From: Solidesulfovibrio sp.
GTDB lineage: Bacteria; Desulfobacterota; Desulfovibrionia; Desulfovibrionales; Desulfovibrionaceae
Assembly (NCBI RefSeq): GCF_038562415.1
Contig: NZ_JBCFBA010000005.1
Coordinates: forward strand, 127,519-191,518
Length of the DNA: 64,000 nt
Reading direction: 5' to 3'
Part shown: positions 8,107 through 16,905 of the stretch, in pieces
How positions within the stretch are numbered: the stretch's first letter is position 1
Layout: the number at the start of each line of letters is the position of its first letter
Program-made: the position numbers and the translations under genes
The notes under the pieces: generated by a model
Seen by the model: the letters and a program-made list of their open reading frames with translations, nothing else
What the model was told of the DNA's origin: nothing
Database searches by the model: none

Positions 8107-8967
8107 CTAATCCCCGGCGCCGTCCCCGGCCGCGGCGGCGTCGGGTTCCCCGGCCGCGTCCTGGGCGGCCCGGGCCTCGGCCAGGGCCGCTTCGGCCGCC
8201 TCCAGTTCCTCGCGGCCGTGGACCATTTCCACGATGCGTCGCATGGCCTCACGCGGGTTGGGATGCTGCAAGACGTTGCGCCCGATGCAGGTGCCGGCGG
8301 CGCCGGCGGCCAAGGCGTCGGCCACCATCCCGGAAAAGCTTCGAAAATCCGGCCGCGACGGCCCGCCCGTCACCACCACCGGCACCGACGACCCGGCCAC
8401 GGCCCGGGAAAAACTGCGCGCGTCCCCGGAATAGGGCACGCCCGTCACGTCGGCCCCAAGCTCGGCCCCAAGCCGGATGCAGTGGTTGATCAGCGTCGGG
8501 TCGTTCTCGTTGACCACCCGCTCGCCCTTGGGCGCGATGATGGCCAGGACCGGCACGCCCAGGCCGTGGGCCTCGTCCACGATGGCGCCCAGATCGGCCA
8601 GCATGCGGTCTTCCAGCTCGTTGGCGATGTTGACCATCACGGCCACCACGTCCGCGCCCAGGCGAAGCGCCTCGGCCGCGCCGCACATGAGGCTTCGGGC
8701 ATAGGGCGGCAGGCAGTGGCGCGTGCCCCCGGACAACTGGGCCACGGCCGAGGCGAAAAGCGGCACCTCGGCCAGATGGGCGCGCAAGGCCCCCTTGTTG
8801 AGCACCACGCCCTGGATGGGAAACGAAGCCACCATTTCGAGCAGTTGCGGCAACTCCTCCAGGCCGCTCAACATCCCCTCCATGACCCCGTGATCCAGGG
8901 GGGCGATGACCGTCCTGCCCGTGCGGGGGTGGAAAAGCCTGGCCAATTTTCGATCGCTGCCGTGCAT
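8107..8967 (-). CDS. DhnA-type class I aldolase-like protein lacking the Schiff-base lysine
   Basis: 286 residues, a TIM-barrel protein of the DhnA / 2-amino-3,7-dideoxyheptulosonate synthase family. Family motifs are clear: VIAPLDHGV (20-28), GAALRLGADVVAV-like segment (~96-110), PVLAIIAPKGERVVNE (139-154), VVVTGGPSRPDF and GTCIGRNVLQH. In active members the segment before the YTGD motif reads VKxxYTGD, where Lys forms the Schiff base. Here it reads VTGVPYSGD, so Gly176 occupies that position. The codon is an unambiguous GGC (8440-8442). The acidic, Ala-rich tail (~258-286) is extra. It may be an inactive or regulatory paralogue, or use another lysine such as Lys147. It is followed by a terminator and lies 19 bp downstream of the rRNA methyltransferase, so the two probably form one transcript. 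Confidence 0.82.
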   Translation of the reverse strand: MHGSDRKLARLFHPRTGRTVIAPLDHGVMEGMLSGLEELPQLLEMVASFPIQGVVLNKGALRAHLAEVPLFASAVAQLSGGTRHCLPPYARSLMCGAAEALRLGADVVAVMVNIANELEDRMLADLGAIVDEAHGLGVPVLAIIAPKGERVVNENDPTLINHCIRLGAELGADVTGVPYSGDARSFSRAVAGSSVPVVVTGGPSRPDFRSFSGMVADALAAGAAGTCIGRNVLQHPNPREAMRRIVEMVHGREELEAAEAALAEARAAQDAAGEPDAAAAGDGAGD

Positions 8968-8986
8968 GCGTCCTCCAGAAAATGGG

Positions 8987-10273
8987 TTACCTGTCCGACC
9001 ACAGGATGCGCGAGCCCTTGCGGGTCGCGAACCCCAGGGGCAGGCCCCGGAAATAGAGCCCCGGCCGCGCCGCCGGGCCCTCGGCCGTCAGGCTTTGCCC
9101 GGCCAGGAGCGCCTCGATACGGCAAAGCGCCGCCTCGTTCAAGCCCGCGCCTTCGCGCCAGGGGCCAAGGAGCAGCCTGGCCCGGGCATGGGGCCGGAAC
9201 ACCCCGGCCCGGTACGTGCCCAGGGCCTGGCCCTGGTAGCGCAGCCCGGCCGGCAGCCCGGCCGCGCCGGCGTGCAGGAAAAACGCCTTGCCGCCGAAGT
9301 CCCGGACCTCCCCGGGCGGCAACCCGGCCGGGTCGCAGCCGGCGGCGCGCAGGGCCGCCTCCGGCACCGGCGCGCCGGGCAGTTCCCGGCCCTCGGGCGC
9401 GGCCACCCGGCCGCCGGTTTTCTCGAAAAGGGCCAGATAGAATCCTTGCGCCGCCGAGGCCCGGCTGTCCACCCGCAACACCCCCGACACGTCGGCCCGG
9501 GCCGGGGCCTCGAAGACGAAACCGGCCGGCGGGGAAAGCGGCACGGCCAAAAGGGGCAGGTGATCCAGGGCGAAGCGCGTCTGCGCCTCGTTTTCGGCCA
9601 CGTTGGTGGTGCAGGTGGAATAGAGCAGCCGCCCGCCCGGGGCCAGCAGCCTGGCGGCCGTGGCCAGGAGCCTGCGCTGCAGGGCGACCAGGGGCGCCAC
9701 CTTGTCCCCGGCCCAGATCCTGGCGGCTTGCGGGTTCTTGTCCAGGGTGCCCCAGCCGCTGCACGGCGGATCGAGCAGGATGTGGCTGAAAAAGCCTTCG
9801 GGGAAAAACGGCTCCAGGTCGGCCTGGGCGCAGGTGGCGGCATTGGCCAGGTTCTCGCGGAAAAGCGTCTGGCGAAGCGTTGCCAGCCGGTCCGGCGAGG
9901 GCTCGTTGCCAAGGACGAAACCGGTCGGCCCGACGAGCTGGGCCACAAACCCGGTCTTGCCGCCCGGCGCGGCGCACATGTCGAGCACCCGCGCCCCGGC
10001 CGGCGGGGCCAGCAGCAGCGGCGGCAGCATGGACGAGCGGTCCTGGATGTGCAGGTAGCCGAAGCGGGCGGCCAGGGACGAGCCCAGGGGCGTCGGTTCG
10101 GCCGTCAGCCGCCGGCACCACGGGGAAAAGGGCTCCGGAGCCCAGGCGTGGCCGGTGGCGGCCAAAAGCGCCTCCACGAGTTCCCGCTTGTCGGGCGCGC
10201 AGGTCAGGCGGAAGGAGCGGCCGGACGACCCGGCGGTGTCCGGGCCGGGGGAGGCGGCGTCGCGTTGCGGCAT
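8987..10273 (-). CDS. RsmB/RsmF-type 16S rRNA cytosine-C5 methyltransferase
   Basis: 428 residues. SAM-dependent m5C methyltransferase of the NOL1/NOP2/Sun family acting on 16S rRNA. Seen: MCAAPGGKTGFVA (SAM motif I), DPPCSGWGTLDKNP with the motif IV Cys, and YSTCTTNVAENE with the catalytic motif VI Cys. The C-terminal ~140 residues resemble the RNA-binding tail of RsmF (PSGEV-type and RVKGLxLG-like ending). The start at 10273 has only a weak ribosome binding site, and the first ~20 residues are low-complexity, so a later start is possible. It precedes the aldolase-like gene on the same strand. Confidence 0.88.
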   Translation of the reverse strand: MPQRDAASPGPDTAGSSGRSFRLTCAPDKRELVEALLAATGHAWAPEPFSPWCRRLTAEPTPLGSSLAARFGYLHIQDRSSMLPPLLLAPPAGARVLDMCAAPGGKTGFVAQLVGPTGFVLGNEPSPDRLATLRQTLFRENLANAATCAQADLEPFFPEGFFSHILLDPPCSGWGTLDKNPQAARIWAGDKVAPLVALQRRLLATAARLLAPGGRLLYSTCTTNVAENEAQTRFALDHLPLLAVPLSPPAGFVFEAPARADVSGVLRVDSRASAAQGFYLALFEKTGGRVAAPEGRELPGAPVPEAALRAAGCDPAGLPPGEVRDFGGKAFFLHAGAAGLPAGLRYQGQALGTYRAGVFRPHARARLLLGPWREGAGLNEAALCRIEALLAGQSLTAEGPAARPGLYFRGLPLGFATRKGSRILWSDR

Positions 10274-10402
10274 GGGGGCAACCTAGCGTGCCGGGGCGGC
10301 CTTGAAAAGCCCCGACCGACCGGAAGCGCCGGCCTTTCCCCTTGCCAAACGCCCGGCCGCCGCCTATGCAGTGGCCGCTAGACCCCGCCCAAAGGAGCCA
10401 GC

Positions 10403-11053
10403 ATGGAGTTTCTCATGCATTTCGTGGATGTCGTGCTGCATGTCGACAAATACTTGAACGCCATCGCCGCCGATTACGGGACCTGGACCTACTTCATCTT
10501 GTTCATGATCGTTTTTTGCGAGACGGGCCTGGTGGTCACGCCGTTTCTGCCCGGCGATTCGCTGCTGTTCGCCACGGGGGCACTGTGCGGCGGCGGCGTA
10601 CTGAATCCCAACCTGATCTTCGTGCTGCTGGTGGCGGCGGCCTTCATCGGCGACAACCTCAACTACTGGATCGGCCGCCGTGTCGGGCCGGCGGTCTTCG
10701 AGCGCGAAAAGACACGCTTTTTCAAGAAGGAATACCTGCTGCGCGCCCACGCCTTCTACGAGCGCCACGGTGGCAAGACGGTCATCATCGCCCGGTTCGT
10801 GCCCATCGTGCGCACGTTTTCGCCGTTCGTGGCCGGCATCGCCCGCATGACCTACGCCCACTTTCTGGCCTACAGCATCACCGGGGCCGTCATCTGGGTG
10901 GGGCTTTTCGTCTACACCGGCTACTTTTTCGGCAACATGCCGTTTATCAAGCGCAATTTCAGCGTGGTCATCGTGGCCATCATCATCCTCTCGGTGCTGC
11001 CCGGGGTCATCGAATACCTCCGGCACCGCCGGGCCGCGGCCAAGGCCCAATAG
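10403..11053 (+). CDS. DedA-family (SNARE-associated/VTT) membrane protein
   Basis: 216 residues with about five membrane segments. Family motifs are present: FCETGLVVTPFLPGDSLLF (E and PGD motif, residues ~40-58) and GRFVPIVRTFSPFVAGI (the R-x-x-P...R segment, ~132-148). DedA proteins affect envelope integrity and are linked to proton-motive force and recycling of undecaprenyl-phosphate or phosphatidylethanolamine. A strong ribosome binding site (AAAGGAG) precedes ATG 10403. A small membrane-protein gene follows 54 bp downstream. Confidence 0.93.
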   Translation: MEFLMHFVDVVLHVDKYLNAIAADYGTWTYFILFMIVFCETGLVVTPFLPGDSLLFATGALCGGGVLNPNLIFVLLVAAAFIGDNLNYWIGRRVGPAVFEREKTRFFKKEYLLRAHAFYERHGGKTVIIARFVPIVRTFSPFVAGIARMTYAHFLAYSITGAVIWVGLFVYTGYFFGNMPFIKRNFSVVIVAIIILSVLPGVIEYLRHRRAAAKAQ

Positions 11054-11107
11054 CCCGGCCCGACGCGCAGCCAACCCCTTGGCCGCAACCCCAAAGCGGA
11101 AGGCCCC

Positions 11108-11557
11108 ATGGACAGCACCCCCACGGACACCCCGCCCTCGCGCGCCGGCCGGCTGCTGTGGATCGCGGCCACGGCCGTCGGCTATCCGCCGGCCTTCCTT
11201 TTCGGCTACATGCTCGATGCCGGCCTGCCTTTCGGCACGATTCCCGGGGAAACCAACGTCACCCAGCCGATCTTTCCGGTCCTGTGGGCCATCCTGGCCC
11301 TGTTGGCCTGGCTGCGCTTCCGGCTGTGGCGTTTCTTGCGCCGCCGGCTGCGCCACGACACCGGGCAGGACGCCTGGGCCCGTTTCTGCCTGGCCCACAA
11401 GCCGGCCGCCCTGTGCCTGCCGCTGACCGTGCCGCTGTGCTTTCTGCCCATGGAAGGCAACGTTTTCGGCCTGCTCGTCGTGCCGCTGCTGCTCGCGCTG
11501 ACGCTGACCCTCGGCGCCTGGGTGCAGGTGCGGCTGTGGCGCCGCCAAGGCGGTTAA
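11108..11557 (+). CDS. Hypothetical four-helix membrane protein
   Basis: 149 residues with four hydrophobic segments (~14-34, ~50-68, ~96-112, ~118-140) and Arg-rich loops between them (RFRLWRFLRRRLRHD). No family is recognised. The 3' end overlaps the stop of the convergent lytic transglycosylase gene by 4 bp. It is probably co-transcribed with the dedA-like gene. Confidence 0.7.
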   Translation: MDSTPTDTPPSRAGRLLWIAATAVGYPPAFLFGYMLDAGLPFGTIPGETNVTQPIFPVLWAILALLAWLRFRLWRFLRRRLRHDTGQDAWARFCLAHKPAALCLPLTVPLCFLPMEGNVFGLLVVPLLLALTLTLGAWVQVRLWRRQGG

Positions 11558-12336
11558 TTCTTCTTCCCCTTCCCCTTGGCCTTGCCAACGGCCGAGGCCA
11601 GGTCCTTTTTCGCGCCCAGGCCGGGGTGGCTCTCCTTGAGCATGGCGTAGCGGTGCAGGATGCGCGCGACGTAGTTGCGCGTCTCGGCGATGTCGGGGAT
11701 GCCGCCGCAACGGGCCACGGTCTCGGGGCCGGCGTTGTAGGCGGCCAGGGCCAGGGACAGGTCGCCGAAGCGGCTGATCAGCCCCTGCAGGAACCTGGCC
11801 CCGGTGGCCACGTTGCGTTCCGGGTCAAAGGGATCGGCCACGCCGAAGGTGGCTTGGGTCGCGGGCATGAGCTGCATGAGCCCGGCCGCGCCCTTGGGCG
11901 AGACGGCGCCGGCCTGGAAGCGGGATTCCTGCTCGATGACGGCGTAGAGCAGTTCCGGGTCCAGGCCGCAGGCCCGGCTCTTGTCGCGCACGAGGTCGAG
12001 CAGCGGCCCGGATTCGATGACCTCGGGATAGCCGCCGGGCCCAAGCGGCGCCGTGCCCATGCGGACATAGGACCGGGTGGCTTCGAGAATCCAGCCGTCC
12101 TTGCGGTCTTTCGAGACCGCGCCCAGGTCGTGGATGCGCTTTTTGATGGCCGCGAAACCCATTTTCGGGTCCTTGGGGCCTTCGTAGACCAGGACGTATT
12201 CGTCGCTTTGCCGCCATTCGCTTAAATGCACGAGGCCGTAGTCGTCCTCGTAGCCCCACAGGGTGTAGGCGCCCGCCCGTGGCGGGGAGAAAAGGAGGGT
12301 CGCGCCCGCAAGGACGGCAACGGCAAACGATCGCAT
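11554..12336 (-). CDS. Periplasmic lytic transglycosylase (SLT domain)
   Basis: 260 residues from the ATG at 12336, which has GGAGG 4 nt upstream; this is better than the first ATG at 12360. A Sec signal peptide (MRSFAVAVLAGATLLFSPPRAGA) is followed by a short DUF4124-like segment (YEDDYGLVHLSEW), then the SLT domain: IEQESRFQAGAVSPKGAAGLMQLMPAT with the catalytic Glu, and AYNAGPETVARCGGIP. It cleaves the MurNAc-GlcNAc bond to form 1,6-anhydro muropeptides. The C terminus is a Lys/Gly-rich tail. It is transcribed convergently with the small membrane protein gene. Confidence 0.9.
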   Translation of the reverse strand: MRSFAVAVLAGATLLFSPPRAGAYTLWGYEDDYGLVHLSEWRQSDEYVLVYEGPKDPKMGFAAIKKRIHDLGAVSKDRKDGWILEATRSYVRMGTAPLGPGGYPEVIESGPLLDLVRDKSRACGLDPELLYAVIEQESRFQAGAVSPKGAAGLMQLMPATQATFGVADPFDPERNVATGARFLQGLISRFGDLSLALAAYNAGPETVARCGGIPDIAETRNYVARILHRYAMLKESHPGLGAKKDLASAVGKAKGKGKKN

Positions 12337-12399
12337 CGAACCTCCGGCCGGGTCGGCCATCCTCCCATAGGACGGCCGGCCCGGCCGGTCAAGGGGCGG

Positions 12400-14043
12400 C
12401 TATTTGCCGAAGGGACATTTGGGATAGGTGCAGGCCCGGCAGGACAGGCACATGGCGCCCTCGGCCAGCCCGGCCAGCTCCCGGCGGGTGATGGCCACCC
12501 CGGCCAGCACCCGGGGCAGCAGCAGGTCGAAGCTCGTGGTGCGGTGAAACAGCGCACAGGCCGGCACGCCGATGACGTCCACGTCGCCGATGTGCCCGAC
12601 GATGGCCATGGCCCCGGGCAAAATCGGCATGCCGTGGACGGCGTCGGCCAGGCCGGCGTCGTCGAGGCCCAGGCGCGTGACGTCGTCGGGGTCGACGGAC
12701 AGCCCGGCCGTGGTGACGATGAGGTCGGCCCCGGCGGCAAGCAACTTGGCCACGCCCGCGGCCACGGCCGCCCGGTCGTCCGGCACCGTGACGGCGGCCA
12801 CCACCGAGCCGCCCAGCGCCTCGACCTTGCCGCGCACCACCGGCTCGAACTTGTCCTCGATGAGCCCCGAGTGGATCTCCGTGCCCGTGACCAGCACGCC
12901 CGTTCTGGGCCTGCGCATGGGCCGCACCACGAAAAGCGGGCCGTCGGCCAGCACGTGCATGGCCGCCTCGAAGACGCGCCGGGGAAGGTACAGCGGAATG
13001 GCCCGGCAGCCGGCCACGGGCTTGCCCGCCTCCACCACCAGATGGCTCTGGCGGCTGGCGCACATGACCCCCTCGATCAGGTTGAAGGCGGTCAGGCGGT
13101 CCTTGTCCACGGTGAAAAAGCCGTCCACTGCGGCGACGAGCTCCACCTTGCCCTCGCGCGGCGGGCCGGAGGTCACGAGCCCCGGGCCGCACATGGCCTG
13201 GGCAAAGGCCAGGGCGGCCTCGTTTTCGTGCACGAAATCGCCCACGGGCTCGGACAGGTCTTCCACGTAGACCTGGTTTTTGCCCATGGTCTGGAGGCGG
13301 CAGACGTCGCCGGCGGTGATGTCCGCGCCGGCGGAGAATTCCACGCCCTTGGAGGTGCCCGGCACGATGCGGGTCATGTCGTGCAGCGCCCGCCGGCCGG
13401 CGGCCTCGCCCACGGGCATGGCCCGAAGCCGGGGGGACTCGCCGTCGCGGCGGTAGGGGGCCTCGCCGGCGCAGCCCCGGCAGATGGCCCCGTCGGCCTT
13501 GGGATAGCCCTCGCCGCACACCGGGCACACGCCGATGGCCCCCATGTGGGGCTTGGCCATGAAATCCGGGCGCACCACCACCGGAGCCACCTTGCACAGG
13601 GTCCGGCCGCCGGCCTTGATCTCGGCGAAAAGCCTTGCCCGGTCCTGTTCCTTTTTGGGTTTGGTCTTGAGGTACCAGGCGTGGATCTCGGGCCAGGCCC
13701 GCATGTGCTCGGGGTCGAGCCAGGCCCGGTAGCCGGCGCCGGTGTGCTTGTCGTAAAGCGTCAGGGCGTAGCGGCCGAGGTTCAGCACGCGCATCCAGCC
13801 GTTGCCGTAGCTGGGGGGGGTGAGGATCTGCACCGCGTCGGGCAGGCACTTTTTCGTTTCCACCACGGCGTCGAACAGCGTCCCCTCGGGCAGAAACGCC
13901 CGGGCCGCGTCCACCATGAACCCGCCGATGATCAGCCCCGGCGCGGGATTGCCGTGAAAGGCCGCGGCGACGTCGAGAAACGCCTCGAAGGTGTACGGCC
14001 CGATGGAGCTGTCGTTGGCCCAACGTTCTGTTAAATTAGACAT
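12400..14043 (-). CDS. FmdE-like / molybdopterin-binding (MoCF) fusion protein with Cys clusters
   Basis: 547 residues. Residues ~14-150 resemble FmdE (FHGNPAPGLIIGGFMVDAA; C66), although the FmdE motif HGHxCPG reads HGNPAPG, so the usual metal ligands are missing. A CPVC...CRGC zinc-ribbon-like knuckle lies at C173, C176, C188 and C191. Residues ~370-500 form a MoaB/MogA/MoeA-type molybdopterin-binding domain (GVLVTGTEIHSGLIEDKF; TTAGLSVDPDDVT). The C terminus carries CLSCRACTYPKC. A role in delivering or maturing the molybdenum/tungsten cofactor of the enzyme encoded at 14704-16791 is inferred from the domains and proximity. The start codon lies within an inverted repeat that may be an operator. 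Confidence 0.85.
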   Translation of the reverse strand: MSNLTERWANDSSIGPYTFEAFLDVAAAFHGNPAPGLIIGGFMVDAARAFLPEGTLFDAVVETKKCLPDAVQILTPPSYGNGWMRVLNLGRYALTLYDKHTGAGYRAWLDPEHMRAWPEIHAWYLKTKPKKEQDRARLFAEIKAGGRTLCKVAPVVVRPDFMAKPHMGAIGVCPVCGEGYPKADGAICRGCAGEAPYRRDGESPRLRAMPVGEAAGRRALHDMTRIVPGTSKGVEFSAGADITAGDVCRLQTMGKNQVYVEDLSEPVGDFVHENEAALAFAQAMCGPGLVTSGPPREGKVELVAAVDGFFTVDKDRLTAFNLIEGVMCASRQSHLVVEAGKPVAGCRAIPLYLPRRVFEAAMHVLADGPLFVVRPMRRPRTGVLVTGTEIHSGLIEDKFEPVVRGKVEALGGSVVAAVTVPDDRAAVAAGVAKLLAAGADLIVTTAGLSVDPDDVTRLGLDDAGLADAVHGMPILPGAMAIVGHIGDVDVIGVPACALFHRTTSFDLLLPRVLAGVAITRRELAGLAEGAMCLSCRACTYPKCPFGK

Positions 14044-14050
14044 AATTAAC
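14030..14050. promoter_or_regulatory. Inverted repeat over the start of the FmdE/MoCF gene
   Basis: GTTAA (14030-14034), 11 nt, TTAAC (14046-14050), in an AT-rich island across the start codon at 14043. It could be an operator for the MarR-family protein encoded next to it. Confidence 0.35.
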
Positions 14051-14090
14051 CCCGTAACGCGTCCCCCGACGGGGACATCGGCATGCGCTG

Positions 14091-14555
14091 CTACGAAACG
14101 TTGGCGTAGACGCGGTTGAGAAGGCTTTTAAGGGTCTCGACTTCCTGCTTGGACAGGCCCTGGCAGGCCCGCTCGTAGCAGCTGACGCCGTGGGCGAGGA
14201 GTTGGCCCTTGAGGGCGGCCCCGGCCTCGGTCAGCACGATGTGGTGGCTGCGGCGGTCCTTGGGATCGGGCCGGCGGGCGACGAGCTTCTTGTCTTCGAG
14301 GATTTTCAGCAACCGCGTGACGTTGGGCTTGTCCTTGTCGGCGCGCCGGGCCAGTTCCACCGGCGTCTGGCCGTCGGCTTCCCACAGCAGGTTGAGAATC
14401 CCCCACTGGTCCACGGTGATGTCCTCGCCGGCTTCCTGCAAGATGACGTTGCCCAGAAGGCGCAGCTTGAGCGCCGTGCGCACGAGCAGAAAGCCCAGGG
14501 ACTGGCGCAGGGGAAAGGGACGCAGGTCGTCGGCGGAGGGCGGCGTGTGTTCCAT
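14091..14555 (-). CDS. MarR-family transcriptional regulator
   Basis: 154 residues from the ATG at 14555 (MEHTPPSADDLRPF); the frame runs further upstream but without a good start. A winged helix-turn-helix is visible: ITVDQWGILNLLWEADGQTP, ELARRADKDKPNVTRLLKIL (recognition helix) and KLVARRPDPKDRRSHHIVLT (wing with the DxRxxxxxLT motif). It acts as a dimer, probably on the molybdoenzyme genes either side. A GTTAT-N4-ATAAC palindrome just upstream of its start suggests autorepression. Confidence 0.93.
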   Translation of the reverse strand: MEHTPPSADDLRPFPLRQSLGFLLVRTALKLRLLGNVILQEAGEDITVDQWGILNLLWEADGQTPVELARRADKDKPNVTRLLKILEDKKLVARRPDPKDRRSHHIVLTEAGAALKGQLLAHGVSCYERACQGLSKQEVETLKSLLNRVYANVS

Positions 14556-14559
14556 GTGG

Positions 14560-14573
14560 GTTATGTTGATAAC
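14560..14573. promoter_or_regulatory. GTTAT-N4-ATAAC palindrome upstream of the marR-like gene
   Basis: A perfect 5-4-5 inverted repeat immediately before the start codon (14555). Its size and position fit a MarR operator. The half-site resembles the GTTAA arms at 14030-14050. Confidence 0.5.
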
Positions 14574-14648
14574 AACAAGATGGTATCGGGTCAACGGTGT
14601 TTTGGAATTTTCGTGACCCTGCCGCGTCCCGGTCCTGACCGTGGACGG

Positions 14649-14691
14649 CGGCGCAACGTCCGTCGCGATGTCGGCGACGGACGTTGCGCCG
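14649..14691. other. 18-bp perfect hairpin between molybdoenzyme and MarR genes
   Basis: The arms 14649-14666 and 14674-14691 are perfectly complementary, with a 7-nt loop (GATGTCG). It begins 13 bp beyond the molybdoenzyme stop (14704) on the minus strand. No T-run follows on either strand, so if it ends transcription it does so without the usual U-tract. It may instead protect the mRNA 3' end. Confidence 0.6.
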
Positions 14692-14703
14692 GCCCGGACA
14701 AGG

Positions 14704-16791
14704 TCAGACCGGGCGTACGCCGACAAAGTGCTCCTGCATGCACACCCCGCCGCCGCCCTTGTCCCAGTTGGCGATGCCCCCGGGCATGAGCTCGTTGTCG
14801 GCCAGGCCCCGGCCCCTGGCCCGGCTCTCCACGGGCAGGGTATGGCCGAAGCCGTGGACCATGAACACGGTTTCGGGATGGATGCCCTCGGTGACCTTGG
14901 CCTTGATTTTCCCGGAGTGGGCGCCGCCCGCCACCTCGACCACGTCCCCGTCGGCGATGCCCAGCTTCGCGGCCGCGTCGGTGTTTATCCACAGTTCGTT
15001 TTCCGGCATCTGGGCGAAAAGCAAGGGGTTGTTGACGGTGTGGCCCTGGGTGTGCAGCCCCACCCGGCCGAAGCTCACCCGGAAGCGGCCCTCGGGCGGC
15101 GCGGCCGGCGACACGTAGGGCGCAAGGGACGCCAGGCCGTCGGCCTCCAGCTTGGGATTGACCAGTTCGATCTTGCCCGAGGCGGTCTTGAAGGTTTTCC
15201 CGTCCACCGGCCGGTAGAGCGGCCCGCCGAGCTTGACCAGGCCGGTGGCCTCGAAATCGGCCATGGTCAGCCCCGTGTCCGCGAGCTGGTAGGCCCAGAT
15301 GTCCTCGATGGAGGCGAAATCGAGTTCCTGTATCCCCATGGCCCGGGCCAGGTCGCGGTAGATTTCCCAGTCGGCCCGGGTGTCGAAACGCGGCGTCAGC
15401 GCCCGGCGGCGCACGAAAAGCGACGGAGAGACGCCCTTTTTGGTGGCGATGAGGGATTCGCGTTCGAGATAGGGCGACATGGGCAGGACCACGTCGGAAA
15501 ACCAGGCCGTATCCGACCAGGAGAAGGTGACGGACACGAGCAGTTCCAGGTTTTTCCAGCGCCGCTTGAGGTCGGCCGTGTCCGGGAAGGCCATGAGCGG
15601 GTCGTGGCGGTGGGCGATGTAGGCCCGGATGGGATAGGGCTCCCCGGTCTCGATGGCCTCGTAGGCCAGGTTGACCAGGCCGGGGCCGGTGTCGAAATGG
15701 GTGCGGCCCTCCATCCAGCCCACGCCGTCCACGCGCTTGTCCCCGGGCTTGGGGAACAGGTCGACCAGGTTTTTGAGCCCCTTTTTGCCGACGTGGCCGG
15801 GACCGTTCACCAGCGGCAGCCCGCCCTTGGCTCCGATGGCCCCGAGCAGGGCGTTGATGATGTAGGCCGAGCGGCAGACATGGAACGAATCGCCGTAACG
15901 GGCGGTCATCCAGCCGGGGTGCCAGATGACGGCCGGCGCGGCGGCGGCGAGCTGCTCGGCCAGGGCGGTGATGCGCGCGGCCGGCAGGCCGGTCTCGGCC
16001 GCGGCGTAGGCGGCCGTGTAGGGCGCGACGAAGTTTTTGAGCGCCTCCAGGTCCTTGATCCAGGCCGCGGCGAAGTCCTTGTCGTAGAGGTCGCGGGCGA
16101 GCAGTTCGTGGATGACGGCCAGGTTGAGGACATAGTCCGTGCCCGGGCGCACCATGAGGAAGGTGTCGGCCTTGGCCGCCGTGACCGTGGTCCGCACGTC
16201 GATGCAGGTGATCTTGCAGCCGGCCTCCTTGGCGTCGAGAAGGTCGTTGACTTCCTTGACGTTGATGGCCTCGAAGATGTTGCGCGTCTGGAGCACCACG
16301 TGCTTGCTGTTCTTGTAGTCGTAGGCCACGTCCTTGCGGCCGAAGCCGAACAGGGACAGGGCGGCGTGCTGGACGTTGCGGGCGCAGGCGGAATCGTGGT
16401 TGCAGTAGTTGGGGCTGCCCAGGGCCCGCAGAAAGGCCCGGTGCATGTCGCGAAACGGCCCGCCCCGGTCGGAGAGCAGGATGGAGCGCGCGCCGTGGGT
16501 TTGCCTGATGCGCGCCAGTTCGCCGGCGACATGGGCCAGCGCCTCGTCCCAGGAGACCTTGCGCCATTTGCCCTCGCCGCGCTCGCCGGCGCGGATCATG
16601 GGGAACTGGGGCCGTTCGTCGTCGGCGATGAGGGCGGCGCCGGCCGCGCCCCTGGCGCACAGGGCGCCCTTGATGCCCGCGGCGTGCGGGTTGCCTTGCA
16701 GATGCACGATGCGGTTGCCGGCAACGGTTGCCATCATGGGGCAGCGCACCGTGCACATGCCGCAGACGCTGTAGACCTGTTTGCGTGTCAT
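14704..16791 (-). CDS. Cytoplasmic molybdopterin oxidoreductase, PhsA/PsrA-like catalytic subunit
   Basis: 695 residues of the DMSO-reductase family. The [4Fe-4S] motif starts almost at the N terminus: C10, C13, C17 and C45. Cys136 (NHDSACARN) is the probable Mo or W ligand. WDEALAHVAGEL, GAKGG and the C-terminal PENELWINTDAAAKLGIADGDVVEV cofactor-binding segment are typical. There is no Tat or Sec signal, so unlike most thiosulfate/polysulfide reductases it should stay in the cytoplasm. The closest pattern I can name is PhsA/PsrA, but the substrate is not determined. The divergent ferredoxin genes (17051-18114) are likely electron-transfer subunits; no membrane anchor is encoded nearby. Confidence 0.85.
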   Translation of the reverse strand: MTRKQVYSVCGMCTVRCPMMATVAGNRIVHLQGNPHAAGIKGALCARGAAGAALIADDERPQFPMIRAGERGEGKWRKVSWDEALAHVAGELARIRQTHGARSILLSDRGGPFRDMHRAFLRALGSPNYCNHDSACARNVQHAALSLFGFGRKDVAYDYKNSKHVVLQTRNIFEAINVKEVNDLLDAKEAGCKITCIDVRTTVTAAKADTFLMVRPGTDYVLNLAVIHELLARDLYDKDFAAAWIKDLEALKNFVAPYTAAYAAAETGLPAARITALAEQLAAAAPAVIWHPGWMTARYGDSFHVCRSAYIINALLGAIGAKGGLPLVNGPGHVGKKGLKNLVDLFPKPGDKRVDGVGWMEGRTHFDTGPGLVNLAYEAIETGEPYPIRAYIAHRHDPLMAFPDTADLKRRWKNLELLVSVTFSWSDTAWFSDVVLPMSPYLERESLIATKKGVSPSLFVRRRALTPRFDTRADWEIYRDLARAMGIQELDFASIEDIWAYQLADTGLTMADFEATGLVKLGGPLYRPVDGKTFKTASGKIELVNPKLEADGLASLAPYVSPAAPPEGRFRVSFGRVGLHTQGHTVNNPLLFAQMPENELWINTDAAAKLGIADGDVVEVAGGAHSGKIKAKVTEGIHPETVFMVHGFGHTLPVESRARGRGLADNELMPGGIANWDKGGGGVCMQEHFVGVRPV

Positions 16792-16905
16792 GACTCGCTC
16801 CCATCGGGACGAAGTTGCATTTCGGAGGCCCTTTCGATCGTTACACGCATTAGCAAGGATTCGTGACCGAGTGCAAGCAAAAAGTGTTGTGAAATGGGGA
16901 ACGTG

